From the NCBI GenBank assembly GCA_947447815.1, contig CANFLJ010000081.1:1-8031 (forward strand): 8,031 nt of DNA, given 5' to 3'. The stretch comes from Chitinophagaceae bacterium. Lineage in GTDB: Bacteria > Bacteroidota > Bacteroidia > Chitinophagales > Chitinophagaceae. The translations under genes and the position numbers were made by a program. Below the pieces are notes generated by a model that saw only the letters and a list, made by a program, of their open reading frames with translations, was not told where the DNA came from and ran no database searches. Below, in pieces: positions 1 to 6,473 of the stretch. Position 1 is the stretch's first letter. Each line of letters starts with the position of its first letter.

Positions 1-755
1 ATATCATATCTTTTACCATCAAATGTTTGGGAATATACAGATTCTGTTTTTAATAATTCGATTAAAGCATCTGTTAACTGTAGTTCGTTTCCTTTTCCTT
101 TAGGTGTTTTTTCTAATGCCTTATAAATACCTGGCGTAAGAATATAGCGGCCTGCAATTGCCAGATTAGAAGGAGCTGTTTCAATAGCTGGTTTTTCTAT
201 CAGCTGGTTCAATCGCATTAATTTATCAGAAAGCTGTTCGCCACCAACAATACCATAACGGGAAACTTTATCACGAGGAACCTCTTCTACGGCTATTACA
301 GAACTTTTATATTGTTCATAAATATCCATTAACTGTTGTGTAACAGGGATAATAGAATCTACAATAGTATCGCCTAATAGCACCGCAAAAGGTTCGTTGC
401 CGGTATGTTGTTTTGCATACATGATAGCATCACCCAGCCCGTTAATTTCTTTCTGGCGTATGAAATATATGTTTGCAAGATTGGAGAGGTTCATTATTTC
501 GTTGTACGTCTCATCCTCTTTATCTTTTATTCTTTCTTCCAGCTCAAAGTTTCTATCAAAATGATCTTCAACGGCACGTTTTCCTCTACCAGAAATTATT
601 AAAATATCTTCTATGCCAGAATTCACCGCTTCCTGAACTACATATTGAATGGTTGGAGTATCAATAATGGGCAACATTTCTTTGGGAGAAGCTTTTGTTG
701 CCGGAAGAAAACGGGTACCTAAACCTGCAGCAGGTATTACAGCTTTTTTTATCAT
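1..755 (-). CDS. galU: UTP--glucose-1-phosphate uridylyltransferase, 3' end beyond window
   Basis: This enzyme makes a UDP-sugar (normally UDP-glucose) and diphosphate from UTP and a sugar-1-phosphate in the cytoplasm. I read 251 codons from ATG at 755; the family is usually about 290 residues, so roughly 40 C-terminal residues lie outside the left edge. Seen: the nucleotidyltransferase signature AAGLGTRFLPATKASPKEML at residues 9-28 (GxGTR nucleotide loop, Lys of the PKEML motif), GLGDAI near 106-111, the metal-site region LLGDTIVDS at 126-134 and the IEKP motif at 186-189. The Asp more often found after LGD is Thr here. The start follows only 12 bp after the stop of the upstream GHMP kinase, on the same strand, with no clear Shine-Dalgarno, so the two are probably co-transcribed. 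Because its partner resembles glucuronokinase, the substrate may include glucuronate-1-phosphate; that is inference. Family assignment is firm. Confidence 0.93.
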   Translation of the reverse strand, partial: MIKKAVIPAAGLGTRFLPATKASPKEMLPIIDTPTIQYVVQEAVNSGIEDILIISGRGKRAVEDHFDRNFELEERIKDKEDETYNEIMNLSNLANIYFIRQKEINGLGDAIMYAKQHTGNEPFAVLLGDTIVDSIIPVTQQLMDIYEQYKSSVIAVEEVPRDKVSRYGIVGGEQLSDKLMRLNQLIEKPAIETAPSNLAIAGRYILTPGIYKALEKTPKGKGNELQLTDALIELLKTESVYSQTFDGKRYD

Positions 756-767
756 TAGTTGTTGTAT

Positions 768-1760
768 TTAATTAATATCTGGTTTAATAACTCTGGCGTC
801 AATTTTCTTTAAAGTATTTACAAGATTATGTAGCATATCGTTGTCTTTATAAATACCAATTATTGCACCACCAGAACCTGTAAAAGAAGCGGATGCTCCA
901 CAGTTACGGGCTGCTTGTATCATTTCCATATTCTGTGATGATATGTTCATGATTTTGGTTCTGTTGTCGAAGTTTTGGTTGATAAGAACTCCCAGTTCTT
1001 CATAATCAGAATTTATCAGCGCCTCTTTTCCTTTATCTGCCAAAGAGGCTATTTCTGAGAGAGTATTGATTACTTTTTCTTCTCCTTTCTCGTACCGGGT
1101 TTTAATATCATTCAATACTACGCCGGATACTTTGCTAAGACTGGTTTTGTAAGCAATATAAAAGTTGGGCAGTTTGTTAACAGGCAATCTTTCGTAATAT
1201 CCATGACCAGATTGTTCCATTATTTTTTTATCAAAGTTCATGTATACACAGCCTTCATAAGACTGGATAACTCTATCCTGAAGCCCAGCGTTGATATGTA
1301 ATTCTTCCACTTCTACCGAAAGGGCAATAGAAGGTAATATTTCGATAGGAATATCTACTTCATAATACTCCATAAGACTTCTTAATGTAGCTATTACGAT
1401 AGCGCTTGAACCAGCCATACCAACCTGTCGGGGAATATTGGAACTATAATAGATAGTACAGTTTTTGGCGGCCAAAGTTATACCGTGTGTATCGCAATAA
1501 TCGCAGAAGCGTTTCAGGGTTGCTTTAATAATTGGTATGCCCCCATTATATCCCAAAGAGCTAACTACTTCTTTTAATTCGTGAATGTTTTTAAACTGGT
1601 TGGAATCTGATTCAGCAGATTTGATGTGCAATAGAGGAGATTCGTGCAATAGAATTTTAGCAGCAAAATTTTTGACTATTATACTGATGGTTTTACCATT
1701 ATATCCATCTGAAGGGTTTCCGAGTAAACCGGCACGTGCATAAGCTATCGCATCTATCAT
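768..1760 (-). CDS. GHMP-family sugar kinase, glucuronokinase-like
   Basis: A 330-residue GHMP kinase. Seen: N-terminal ARAGLLGNPSDGYNGKTIS (residues 8-26), the ATP-binding glycine/serine loop PRQVGMAGSSAIV (110-122), the region AGLQDRV with the likely catalytic Asp162, and the C-terminal GHMP motif SASFTGSGGAIIG (290-302). From memory of the family, the N-terminal RxGLLGNPSD block, NIPRQxGxxGSSAIV and AGLQDRVxQ are what plant glucuronokinases carry, which phosphorylate D-glucuronate at C1; galactokinases and mevalonate kinases look different at these places. It directly precedes a galU-type uridylyltransferase, which fits a two-step route to a UDP-sugar. A GAAGG sequence 6 nt before the ATG supports this start. 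The family is certain, the glucuronate specificity is a good inference; other anomeric sugar kinases of the same superfamily remain possible. Confidence 0.88.
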   Translation of the reverse strand: MIDAIAYARAGLLGNPSDGYNGKTISIIVKNFAAKILLHESPLLHIKSAESDSNQFKNIHELKEVVSSLGYNGGIPIIKATLKRFCDYCDTHGITLAAKNCTIYYSSNIPRQVGMAGSSAIVIATLRSLMEYYEVDIPIEILPSIALSVEVEELHINAGLQDRVIQSYEGCVYMNFDKKIMEQSGHGYYERLPVNKLPNFYIAYKTSLSKVSGVVLNDIKTRYEKGEEKVINTLSEIASLADKGKEALINSDYEELGVLINQNFDNRTKIMNISSQNMEMIQAARNCGASASFTGSGGAIIGIYKDNDMLHNLVNTLKKIDARVIKPDIN

Positions 1761-1766
1761 TGTATA

Positions 1767-1771
1767 CCTTC
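1767..1771 (-). promoter_or_regulatory. Ribosome binding site of the GHMP kinase
   Basis: On the minus strand GAAGG lies 6 nt before the ATG at 1760. Clear Shine-Dalgarno sequences are rare in this window, so this one helps fix the start and excludes an upstream start in the same frame. I found no convincing TAnnTTTG promoter in the rest of the spacer (1772-1930), although the kinase-galU unit must be transcribed from there or by readthrough from adk. Confidence 0.5.
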
Positions 1772-1930
1772 AATTTATTATAAATCAGAAAATAATTAAA
1801 ACGGTTAAGGTTACCCCTACAATACAAAGAAAAGACCGAATTAATGTAGTACCAAAAATCAAAGCTAATAATAAAGAAAACGATTTCGTAAATAAAAAGC
1901 TGACATTTGAGATCATCAATTATTGAACAC

Positions 1931-1966
1931 AAAAAGAGCGGATATAAATTAATATATCCGCTCTTT
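1931..1966 (-). terminator. Rho-independent terminator of adk
   Basis: GAGCGGATATA (1936-1946) pairs perfectly with TATATCCGCTC (1953-1963). The flanking AAA/TTT extends the stem to 14 bp around a 6-nt loop. Read on the minus strand, the stem is followed by TTTTT (1931-1935), and it lies 20 bp after the adk stop codon. It separates adk from the kinase-galU pair downstream. Confidence 0.88.
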
Positions 1967-1986
1967 CCTTAACGATATTAAAATGC

Positions 1987-2562
1987 TTAATTAAATTTAT
2001 CGATCTCTTTGCTTAGACCTGCAAAAATATCGTCGATACTTCCCTCTCCAATTACATTTACTACCTTATCAAATTGTTGATAGTAGCCTGATACAGGTAA
2101 GGTTTGTTCTTTGTAAACGTCTTGTCTTTTCTTTTGAATTGCAGGATCGGCATCATCAGCTCTTCCGCTGGTTTCGCCACGTTTTACAAGTCTTTTAATC
2201 AACTCTTCTTCGTTTACCTGTAAAAACAGCACAGTATTGATTGGAGTGCTTTTTGCGGAAAGTAGTGTATCCAAAGCCTTAGCCTGCGGAACGGTACGAG
2301 GAAAACCATCAAACAAAAAGCCCTTGGCAGCAGGATTTGCGTCTATACAATTACCAATCATCCCAATTACTACCTCATCTGGCACTAATTTTCCTTCGTT
2401 CATATATCCCTGTGCTGCAAGACCAAGTTCTGTTTTGGTAGAAATTTCTTTTCGCAACAAATCACCCGTGCTCAAATGAATTAAATGGTATTTTTCTACT
2501 AATTTTTCACTCTGAGTACCTTTTCCACTACCTGGAGGACCAAAAAGAATTAAGTTTAACAT
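1987..2562 (-). CDS. adk: Adenylate kinase
   Basis: Cytoplasmic enzyme that interconverts AMP + ATP and 2 ADP. The 191 residues are complete. Seen: the P-loop GPPGSGKGT at 8-16, the AMP-binding STGDLLR at 31-37, the DGFPRT motif at 85-90 and the arginine-rich lid region LVKRGETSGRADD at 125-137. The lid is short: the zinc-finger-like insertion with four cysteines found in long-form bacterial enzymes is absent, so this is the short form, as is usual in Bacteroidota. The start at 2562 places the P-loop at the normal distance from the N-terminus. It is transcribed divergently from msrB across a 133-bp spacer and ends in its own terminator. Identification is secure. Confidence 0.98.
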   Translation of the reverse strand: MLNLILFGPPGSGKGTQSEKLVEKYHLIHLSTGDLLRKEISTKTELGLAAQGYMNEGKLVPDEVVIGMIGNCIDANPAAKGFLFDGFPRTVPQAKALDTLLSAKSTPINTVLFLQVNEEELIKRLVKRGETSGRADDADPAIQKKRQDVYKEQTLPVSGYYQQFDKVVNVIGEGSIDDIFAGLSKEIDKFN

Positions 2563-2640
2563 TGAGCTTGATTTTGCGTGGGCACAAATAAACAGCTTTA
2601 TTGCTGAATGTTTAACATACCAATCATCATTTTTTTTAAT

Positions 2641-2669
2641 GGAGGTATTTTATGAACACTGAACTTTAG
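2641..2669 (+). other. Possible five-codon leader ORF with strong Shine-Dalgarno
   Basis: GGAGG (2641-2645) stands 6 nt before ATG at 2652, which opens ATG-AAC-ACT-GAA-CTT-TAG (MNTEL). It lies 26 bp before the msrB start, inside the adk-msrB divergent spacer. It is the best Shine-Dalgarno in the window and serves no annotated gene. It may be chance; no transcription start could be placed with certainty in this spacer. Confidence 0.25.
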
Positions 2670-2695
2670 CTTTTAGTAACTGTTAATTAGACAAT

Positions 2696-3238
2696 ATGAA
2701 AAGAATATTTGCAACTTTATGTTTGATAGGAATTGTAGTTAGTTCCTGTAAATCTCAAAATAATAACACTAATAATATGGAAGAAAAAAAAGCACATTAT
2801 TCTAATACCGATACCAGTAAACTGGTAAAGCCGGAAGAAGAATGGAAGAAATTACTCAGCACAGAAGTGTATAGAGTAGCCAGAGAAAAAGGAACAGAAA
2901 GACCCTACTCCAGCAAGTTTGAAAGTTCTAAAGAAATAGGCACTTATTATTGTGCTGTATGTGGCAATCCATTGTTTAAAAGTGATACTAAGTTTGAAAG
3001 CGGTTGTGGCTGGCCAAGTTTTTATGAAACTATTTCTAAAACCTCTATCATCTACAAACCAGATAGTTCGCATGGTATGCAAAGAACCGAAGTAGAGTGC
3101 GGCAGGTGCAACTCTCATCTTGGTCACGTGTTTAACGATGGTCCCCCTCCTACTGGTCTGCGTTACTGCATAAACGGTGTAGTGCTGGATTTTAAAAAGG
3201 CCGAGGAAGCAAGAAAGAAGTTTGAAGAAAAGCATTAA
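2696..3238 (+). CDS. msrB: Peptide-methionine (R)-S-oxide reductase, lipoprotein form
   Basis: It reduces methionine-(R)-sulfoxide in proteins back to methionine. The 180 residues start with a lipoprotein signal, MKRIFATLCLIGIVVSSC, where VSSC serves as lipobox and Cys18 as lipidation site. A polar Asn-rich linker follows (21-35), then the MsrB domain (about 42-178). Seen in the domain: zinc ligands in CAVC (Cys86, Cys89) and CGRC (Cys135, Cys138), SGCGWPSF with a probable resolving Cys104, HLGHVF at 141-146, and the catalytic RYCIN motif with Cys158. The residue after RYCIN is Gly, whereas Ser is most common. The lipid anchor implies work in the envelope (periplasmic face), repairing oxidised envelope proteins. 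It stands alone between adk (divergent) and an M16 peptidase with its own promoter. A weak -7 candidate, TAGCTTTT, sits at 2667-2674. Confidence 0.96.
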   Translation: MKRIFATLCLIGIVVSSCKSQNNNTNNMEEKKAHYSNTDTSKLVKPEEEWKKLLSTEVYRVAREKGTERPYSSKFESSKEIGTYYCAVCGNPLFKSDTKFESGCGWPSFYETISKTSIIYKPDSSHGMQRTEVECGRCNSHLGHVFNDGPPPTGLRYCINGVVLDFKKAEEARKKFEEKH

Positions 3239-3252
3239 GAATACTAGTTTCA

Positions 3253-3294
3253 GGTTGCTGGTTACCAGTAAGTAGTAACCGGGAACTTGCAACC
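3253..3294 (+). repeat. Nested palindrome of GGTTRC words after msrB
   Basis: Two near-identical words, GGTTGC (3253-3258) and GGTTAC (3260-3265), are followed in the same nesting order by their complements GTAACC (3275-3280) and GCAACC (3289-3294). The arms are separated by an 8-nt asymmetry, so the structure is an imperfect hairpin. There is no run of T after it, so it is not a canonical terminator, although it lies 14 bp after the msrB stop. Its design is like the CGTGAG palindrome on the other side of the M16 gene. Confidence 0.6.
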
Positions 3295-3355
3295 CGTATT
3301 CTATCTCCCGTCTCCTTTAGTATTAATCTAAGTGCCGTATTACGCTATTCGCTAA

Positions 3356-3363
3356 TATATTTG
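3356..3363 (+). promoter_or_regulatory. Promoter -7 box for the M16 peptidase
   Basis: TATATTTG matches the Bacteroidota primary sigma factor -7 consensus TAnnTTTG in every fixed position. It lies 31 bp before the ATG at 3395, which predicts a leader of about 25 nt. No TTTG or TTG is found at the -33 distance, so the promoter is incomplete by that criterion. Confidence 0.5.
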
Positions 3364-3394
3364 CACTCCTCCCACCTAAACAGGGAATATTTGT

Positions 3395-4633
3395 ATGATT
3401 CAGTTTGAAAGGTTTGTTTTGGATAATGGTCTAACGGTTTTGGTGCACGAAGACCATTCTACCCCTGTTGCTGTGGTTAATATTATGTATAATGTGGGAT
3501 CTAGAGACGAAAACCCGGAGCAAACGGGTTTTGCCCATTTGTTCGAACACCTGATGTTTGGTGGTAGCATTAATATTCCTGAATACGACGAGCCTTTGCA
3601 GATGGCAGGAGGCGAAAACAATGCCTATACAACCAACGATATTACCAACTATTATTGTCAGCTGCCTGCAGAGAATCTGGAAACAGCTTTCTGGTTGGAG
3701 AGCGATCGTATGCTGAGTCTGGCTTTTAGTGAAAAGAGTCTGGAAGTGCAGCGCAAAGTAGTTTGCGAAGAATTTAAAGAACATTATATCAATAAACCAT
3801 ACGGCGATGTATGGCATAAAATGAGGGAGCTGGCCTATAAAACACACCCTTACCGCTGGATGACTATTGGTAAAGAACTAAAGCATGTGGAAGACGTGAA
3901 GATGGAAGAAGTAAAAGCTTTTTTCTTCAAGCATTACCGTCCGGCAAATGCCGTGCTGGTAGTAGCTGGAAAGGTAACTACAGCACAGGTAAAAGAACTG
4001 GCCGAAAAATGGTTTGGCCCTATCCCAATGGGCGAAAAATATGTTCGTAATCTGCCAGTAGAGCCTCCACAGACTGCTCCTAGAGTGCTGGATGTAAAAG
4101 CAGATGTGCCAGTAGATGTATTGCTGAAAACATGGCATATGGGTGGTCGTTTGGATAAAGCTTATTATATATCCGATCTTATTACGGAGATATTGGGCGG
4201 CGGAGCCTCCTCCCGCTTACACCAGAAGCTAGTAAAAGAACAACAGTTATTTTCTTCTATCGACTGTTACCATTATGGTACTATCGAACCGGGTTTATTA
4301 ACCGTAGATGGTAAGCTGGTAAAAGGCGTATCGATGAAAGATGCCGAAGCGGCTTTGATGGTAGAGATAGAGCTGATGAAAAAGGAACTTATTTCCGACA
4401 AGGAATTGCAGAAGATCAAGAATAAAACCGAGAGTGTAATTGCATTTGAGGATATCAGCGTGATGAACAGAGCAAACAGTCTGGCTTTCTACGAAACACT
4501 CGGCGATGCAACGTTAATGAACACCGAACTGCAACGTTATCATGCCATTACCGCACAGGAAATTAATGATTACTGTAAGCTGGTTTTTGATGATAACAAC
4601 AGCAATACCTTACACTATTTAAGTAAGAACTAA
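3395..4633 (+). CDS. M16 family zinc metallopeptidase, single-chain 412 aa
   Basis: A processing-peptidase-type (M16B) protein. Seen: the inverted zinc motif HLFEH at residues 48-52 (His48, Glu51, His52), the downstream acidic motif VVCEEF (122-127) supplying the third zinc ligand (Glu125 or Glu126), and the C-terminal M16 domain with GGGASSRLHQKL (268-279) followed by aromatic residues around 292-294. Thus both halves of the active site are in one chain; related proteins of this length form homodimers. There is no signal peptide, which suggests a cytoplasmic location. Its own -7 box, and palindromes on both sides, make it a single-gene unit. The natural substrate of such proteins is generally unknown and the neighbours do not reveal it. 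The second M16 gene at the right edge is a different, exported type. Confidence 0.94.
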   Translation: MIQFERFVLDNGLTVLVHEDHSTPVAVVNIMYNVGSRDENPEQTGFAHLFEHLMFGGSINIPEYDEPLQMAGGENNAYTTNDITNYYCQLPAENLETAFWLESDRMLSLAFSEKSLEVQRKVVCEEFKEHYINKPYGDVWHKMRELAYKTHPYRWMTIGKELKHVEDVKMEEVKAFFFKHYRPANAVLVVAGKVTTAQVKELAEKWFGPIPMGEKYVRNLPVEPPQTAPRVLDVKADVPVDVLLKTWHMGGRLDKAYYISDLITEILGGGASSRLHQKLVKEQQLFSSIDCYHYGTIEPGLLTVDGKLVKGVSMKDAEAALMVEIELMKKELISDKELQKIKNKTESVIAFEDISVMNRANSLAFYETLGDATLMNTELQRYHAITAQEINDYCKLVFDDNNSNTLHYLSKN

Positions 4634-4651
4634 TTTATATTGGATACTTAC

Positions 4652-4738
4652 TTTCGTGAGTTTCGTGAGAATACATCGTGAGTCGTGAGGAAGTTATGTT
4701 GTATTTTTCACGACTCACGATTCACGTCACTCACGAAA
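4652..4738 (+). repeat. CGTGAG-word palindrome between M16 gene and ubiE
   Basis: The left half carries four CGTGAG words (4655-4660, 4664-4669, 4677-4682, 4684-4689), the first two inside a direct repeat of TTTCGTGAG. The right half carries the complements. The inner arms TCGTGAGTCGTGA (4676-4688) and TCACGACTCACGA (4708-4720) pair perfectly over 13 bp around a 19-nt loop; the outer arms TTTCGTGAG (4652-4660) and CTCACGAAA (4730-4738) also pair perfectly. It starts 18 bp after the M16 stop and could stop transcription or protect the 3' end, but it has no terminal T run after the stem. Confidence 0.8.
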
Positions 4739-4816
4739 ATAATCAAGGTTTAGCCCAATTTAGCAACAAACCAACTGCAAAAGAGGGGTTAAAGATAATA
4801 GCACAAACAAGCATAG

Positions 4817-4837
4817 ATTGATAAATCAATATCTTCG
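4817..4837 (+). promoter_or_regulatory. Possible ubiE promoter and overlapping inverted repeat
   Basis: TATCTTCG (4830-4837) matches the TAnnTTTG -7 consensus at all fixed positions but one. It is preceded by the perfect inverted repeat ATTGAT-AA-ATCAAT (4817-4830), which shares its last base. The box is only 5 bp from the ubiE ATG, so a start site at the usual distance would give a leaderless or nearly leaderless mRNA. No -33 TTTG is visible. Confidence 0.3.
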
Positions 4838-4842
4838 CAGTA

Positions 4843-5586
4843 ATGGTACAATTTGAACACGATACAATAGTGCCCGACAAAGAAAGCGGGCTGACCAAAA
4901 AGCAGCAGGTTGCCGAAATGTTTGATAACATAGCATTTCGTTACGACTTTCTTAATCGCTTTCTAAGCGGCGGTATAGATATTGTATGGAGACGAAAGGC
5001 CATTAATCAACTAAAAGATCTTCAGCCAAAGAAAATATTAGACGTAGCTACCGGTACCGCCGACGTAGCTTTGATGACCTATAAAATGCTGAAACCTCAG
5101 CACATTACCGGTATTGATATCAGCAACGGAATGCTGGAACTGGGTAGAAAGAAAATAGCGAAACTTAACTTGCAGGACAGTATTGTATTGCAACAGGCCG
5201 ATAGCGAAAACCTACCTTTCCCCGACGAAACCTTTGATGCTATCACGGTAGCATTTGGGGTAAGAAACTTTGAACACCTGGAGCAGGGTTTATCCGAAAT
5301 GCGCAGGGTATTAAAAAAGGGAGGCAAACTGGTAGTACTGGAATTTTCTAAACCAAAACAGACCGGGTTTAAAAAAATATATACGCTCTATATGAAGACT
5401 ATTACACCAGGATTAGGCAAACTATTCTCGGGCAGTAAGGCAGCATATAGTTATCTGAACGATAGTGTACAGGCTTTTCCGGAGGGCGAAAACTTTCAGA
5501 AAATACTGGACAACGTTGGGTATAAGGAAACTTATTTTAAATCGTTAAGCTTAGGAATATGCAGCATTTATTGCGGAAGCAAATAA
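4843..5586 (+). CDS. ubiE: Demethylmenaquinone methyltransferase
   Basis: A SAM-dependent C-methyltransferase (also named menG) that turns demethylmenaquinone into menaquinone, the last step of the respiratory quinone pathway in Bacteroidota, at the inner face of the membrane. The 247 residues are full length. Seen: KKQQVAEMFDNIAFRYDFLN at 19-38, the SAM-binding motif I LDVATGTAD at 66-74, GIDISNGML at 90-98, the UbiE signature AFGVRNFEHLEQGL at 137-150, LKKGGKLVVLEFSKP at 157-171, and the C-terminal YSYLNDSVQAFPEG (202-215), which is characteristic of this family among methyltransferases. The ATG at 4843 leaves the usual short extension before the KKQQV block. It overlaps the next gene, porT-like, by 28 bp, so the two are surely co-transcribed and probably translationally coupled. 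Confidence 0.97.
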   Translation: MVQFEHDTIVPDKESGLTKKQQVAEMFDNIAFRYDFLNRFLSGGIDIVWRRKAINQLKDLQPKKILDVATGTADVALMTYKMLKPQHITGIDISNGMLELGRKKIAKLNLQDSIVLQQADSENLPFPDETFDAITVAFGVRNFEHLEQGLSEMRRVLKKGGKLVVLEFSKPKQTGFKKIYTLYMKTITPGLGKLFSGSKAAYSYLNDSVQAFPEGENFQKILDNVGYKETYFKSLSLGICSIYCGSK

Positions 5587-6296
5587 TATTAAGTCTTCTT
5601 TTAATGATGTTGTGCAGTATGAAAATACAAGCGCAACGCTATGAAACGTATCGTACCCAACACGATGATCTGCCGTATTATTTTGGCCTTACACTAGGCT
5701 ACAATTCCTGCTATTTAAGTCCTACCAAATCGTCTAAGTTTCTGGCAAGCGACAGTGTAATGATTGCCGAGCCTGGCTCATCGGGCGGTATTGCGCTGGG
5801 CTTGCATGGTACGCTCAGATTGAGCAGAAGATTTCAGCTTCGTTTCAATCCTCAACTGGTATTGGGTGGCGCCAGGTATTTTAGTTATACCATTACGCAT
5901 CCTCTTTTTGGCGAGCCTATTACGCAAACCAAAACCATGCCTACTACCATGTGGAATTTTCCTTTGCAGATAAAGTTTAATTCCGATAGAATAAACAACT
6001 TCAGAACCTACTTATTGTTTGGAGCAAAGTATGATATTAATGTGGTAAGCAATGATGGTAATCAGATTGGAGCTCCTAATAACGACTGGTTATTGAAATT
6101 AAAAAAAGACGATTTTGGTTTAGAAGTAGGCGTAGGATTTAATTTCTTTTTAGAATATTTTACCCTCACACCAGAGATTAAGTTTGGCTATGGTTTATCG
6201 AATGTTCTGGATAGAGATCCCAACTTAAAATACTCCAGTGTATTTGAAAAGCTGCAATCCAGAATACTCATGTTCTCCTTGCACTTTGAAGATTAG
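5559..6296 (+). CDS. porT: PorT-family outer-membrane beta-barrel protein
   Basis: A 245-residue exported protein. Seen: a signal peptide with basic start (HLLRKQ), hydrophobic stretch IILSLLLMML and cleavage site IQA|Q after residue 25; then alternating hydrophobic/polar strands with many aromatic and glycine residues (YYFGLTLGYN, FQLRFNPQLVLGGARYF, GLEVGVGFNFFLEYF, LTPEIKFGYG), typical of an eight-stranded beta barrel. PorT/SprT proteins are needed for the type IX secretion system and gliding in Bacteroidota, and from memory they are often encoded just after ubiE, as here. The assignment rests on this context together with the strand pattern. The start at 5559 is the only one that yields a complete signal peptide. 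Other small outer-membrane barrels of unknown role are the alternative. Confidence 0.82.
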   Translation: MQHLLRKQIILSLLLMMLCSMKIQAQRYETYRTQHDDLPYYFGLTLGYNSCYLSPTKSSKFLASDSVMIAEPGSSGGIALGLHGTLRLSRRFQLRFNPQLVLGGARYFSYTITHPLFGEPITQTKTMPTTMWNFPLQIKFNSDRINNFRTYLLFGAKYDINVVSNDGNQIGAPNNDWLLKLKKDDFGLEVGVGFNFFLEYFTLTPEIKFGYGLSNVLDRDPNLKYSSVFEKLQSRILMFSLHFED

Positions 6297-6318
6297 AGAG
6301 AATATCTTTTACATAAAG

Positions 6319-6355
6319 AAAGTCCCGTAAAGTAAAACTCTACGGGACTTTTTAT
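6319..6355 (+). terminator. Terminator of the ubiE-porT operon
   Basis: AAAGTCCCGTA (6319-6329) pairs perfectly over 11 bp with TACGGGACTTT (6341-6351) around an 11-nt loop, followed by further T residues. It begins 23 bp after the porT stop. The A-run before the stem means it could also act on the other strand, but no gene approaches from that side. Confidence 0.92.
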
Positions 6356-6473
6356 TAATACTTGTTTGATGCTTTATACTAAGTGGAAATCATATTTCTG
6401 TGTATGGGATTCAGGAAAATACCCATTAGCTGATGTGATTTCGTATTCCTTAATGATTATAAACTGAGAAAGT

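Noticed and set aside
405..667. Two plus-strand ORFs of about 65 aa at the left end
   Set aside because: Both are antisense to the clear galU frame.
1699..1932. 77-aa minus-strand ORF across the GHMP kinase start
   Set aside because: It overlaps the conserved N-terminus of the kinase in another frame and covers only AT-rich spacer otherwise.
2585..2592. adk promoter -7 box (TTTATTTG on the minus strand)
   Set aside because: It misses the second fixed base of TAnnTTTG and has no TTG at the right distance upstream; too weak to list.
2852..3292. 146-aa minus-strand ORF opposite msrB
   Set aside because: It lies wholly against msrB, whose motifs are unmistakable, and its translation has no family features; a shadow frame.
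3253..3294. Terminator of msrB
   Set aside because: The hairpin is asymmetric and has no following T run, so I list it as a repeat only.
3431..3847. 138-aa minus-strand ORF opposite the M16 gene
   Set aside because: Shadow of the M16 coding frame with a cysteine- and histidine-rich composition typical of antisense reading.
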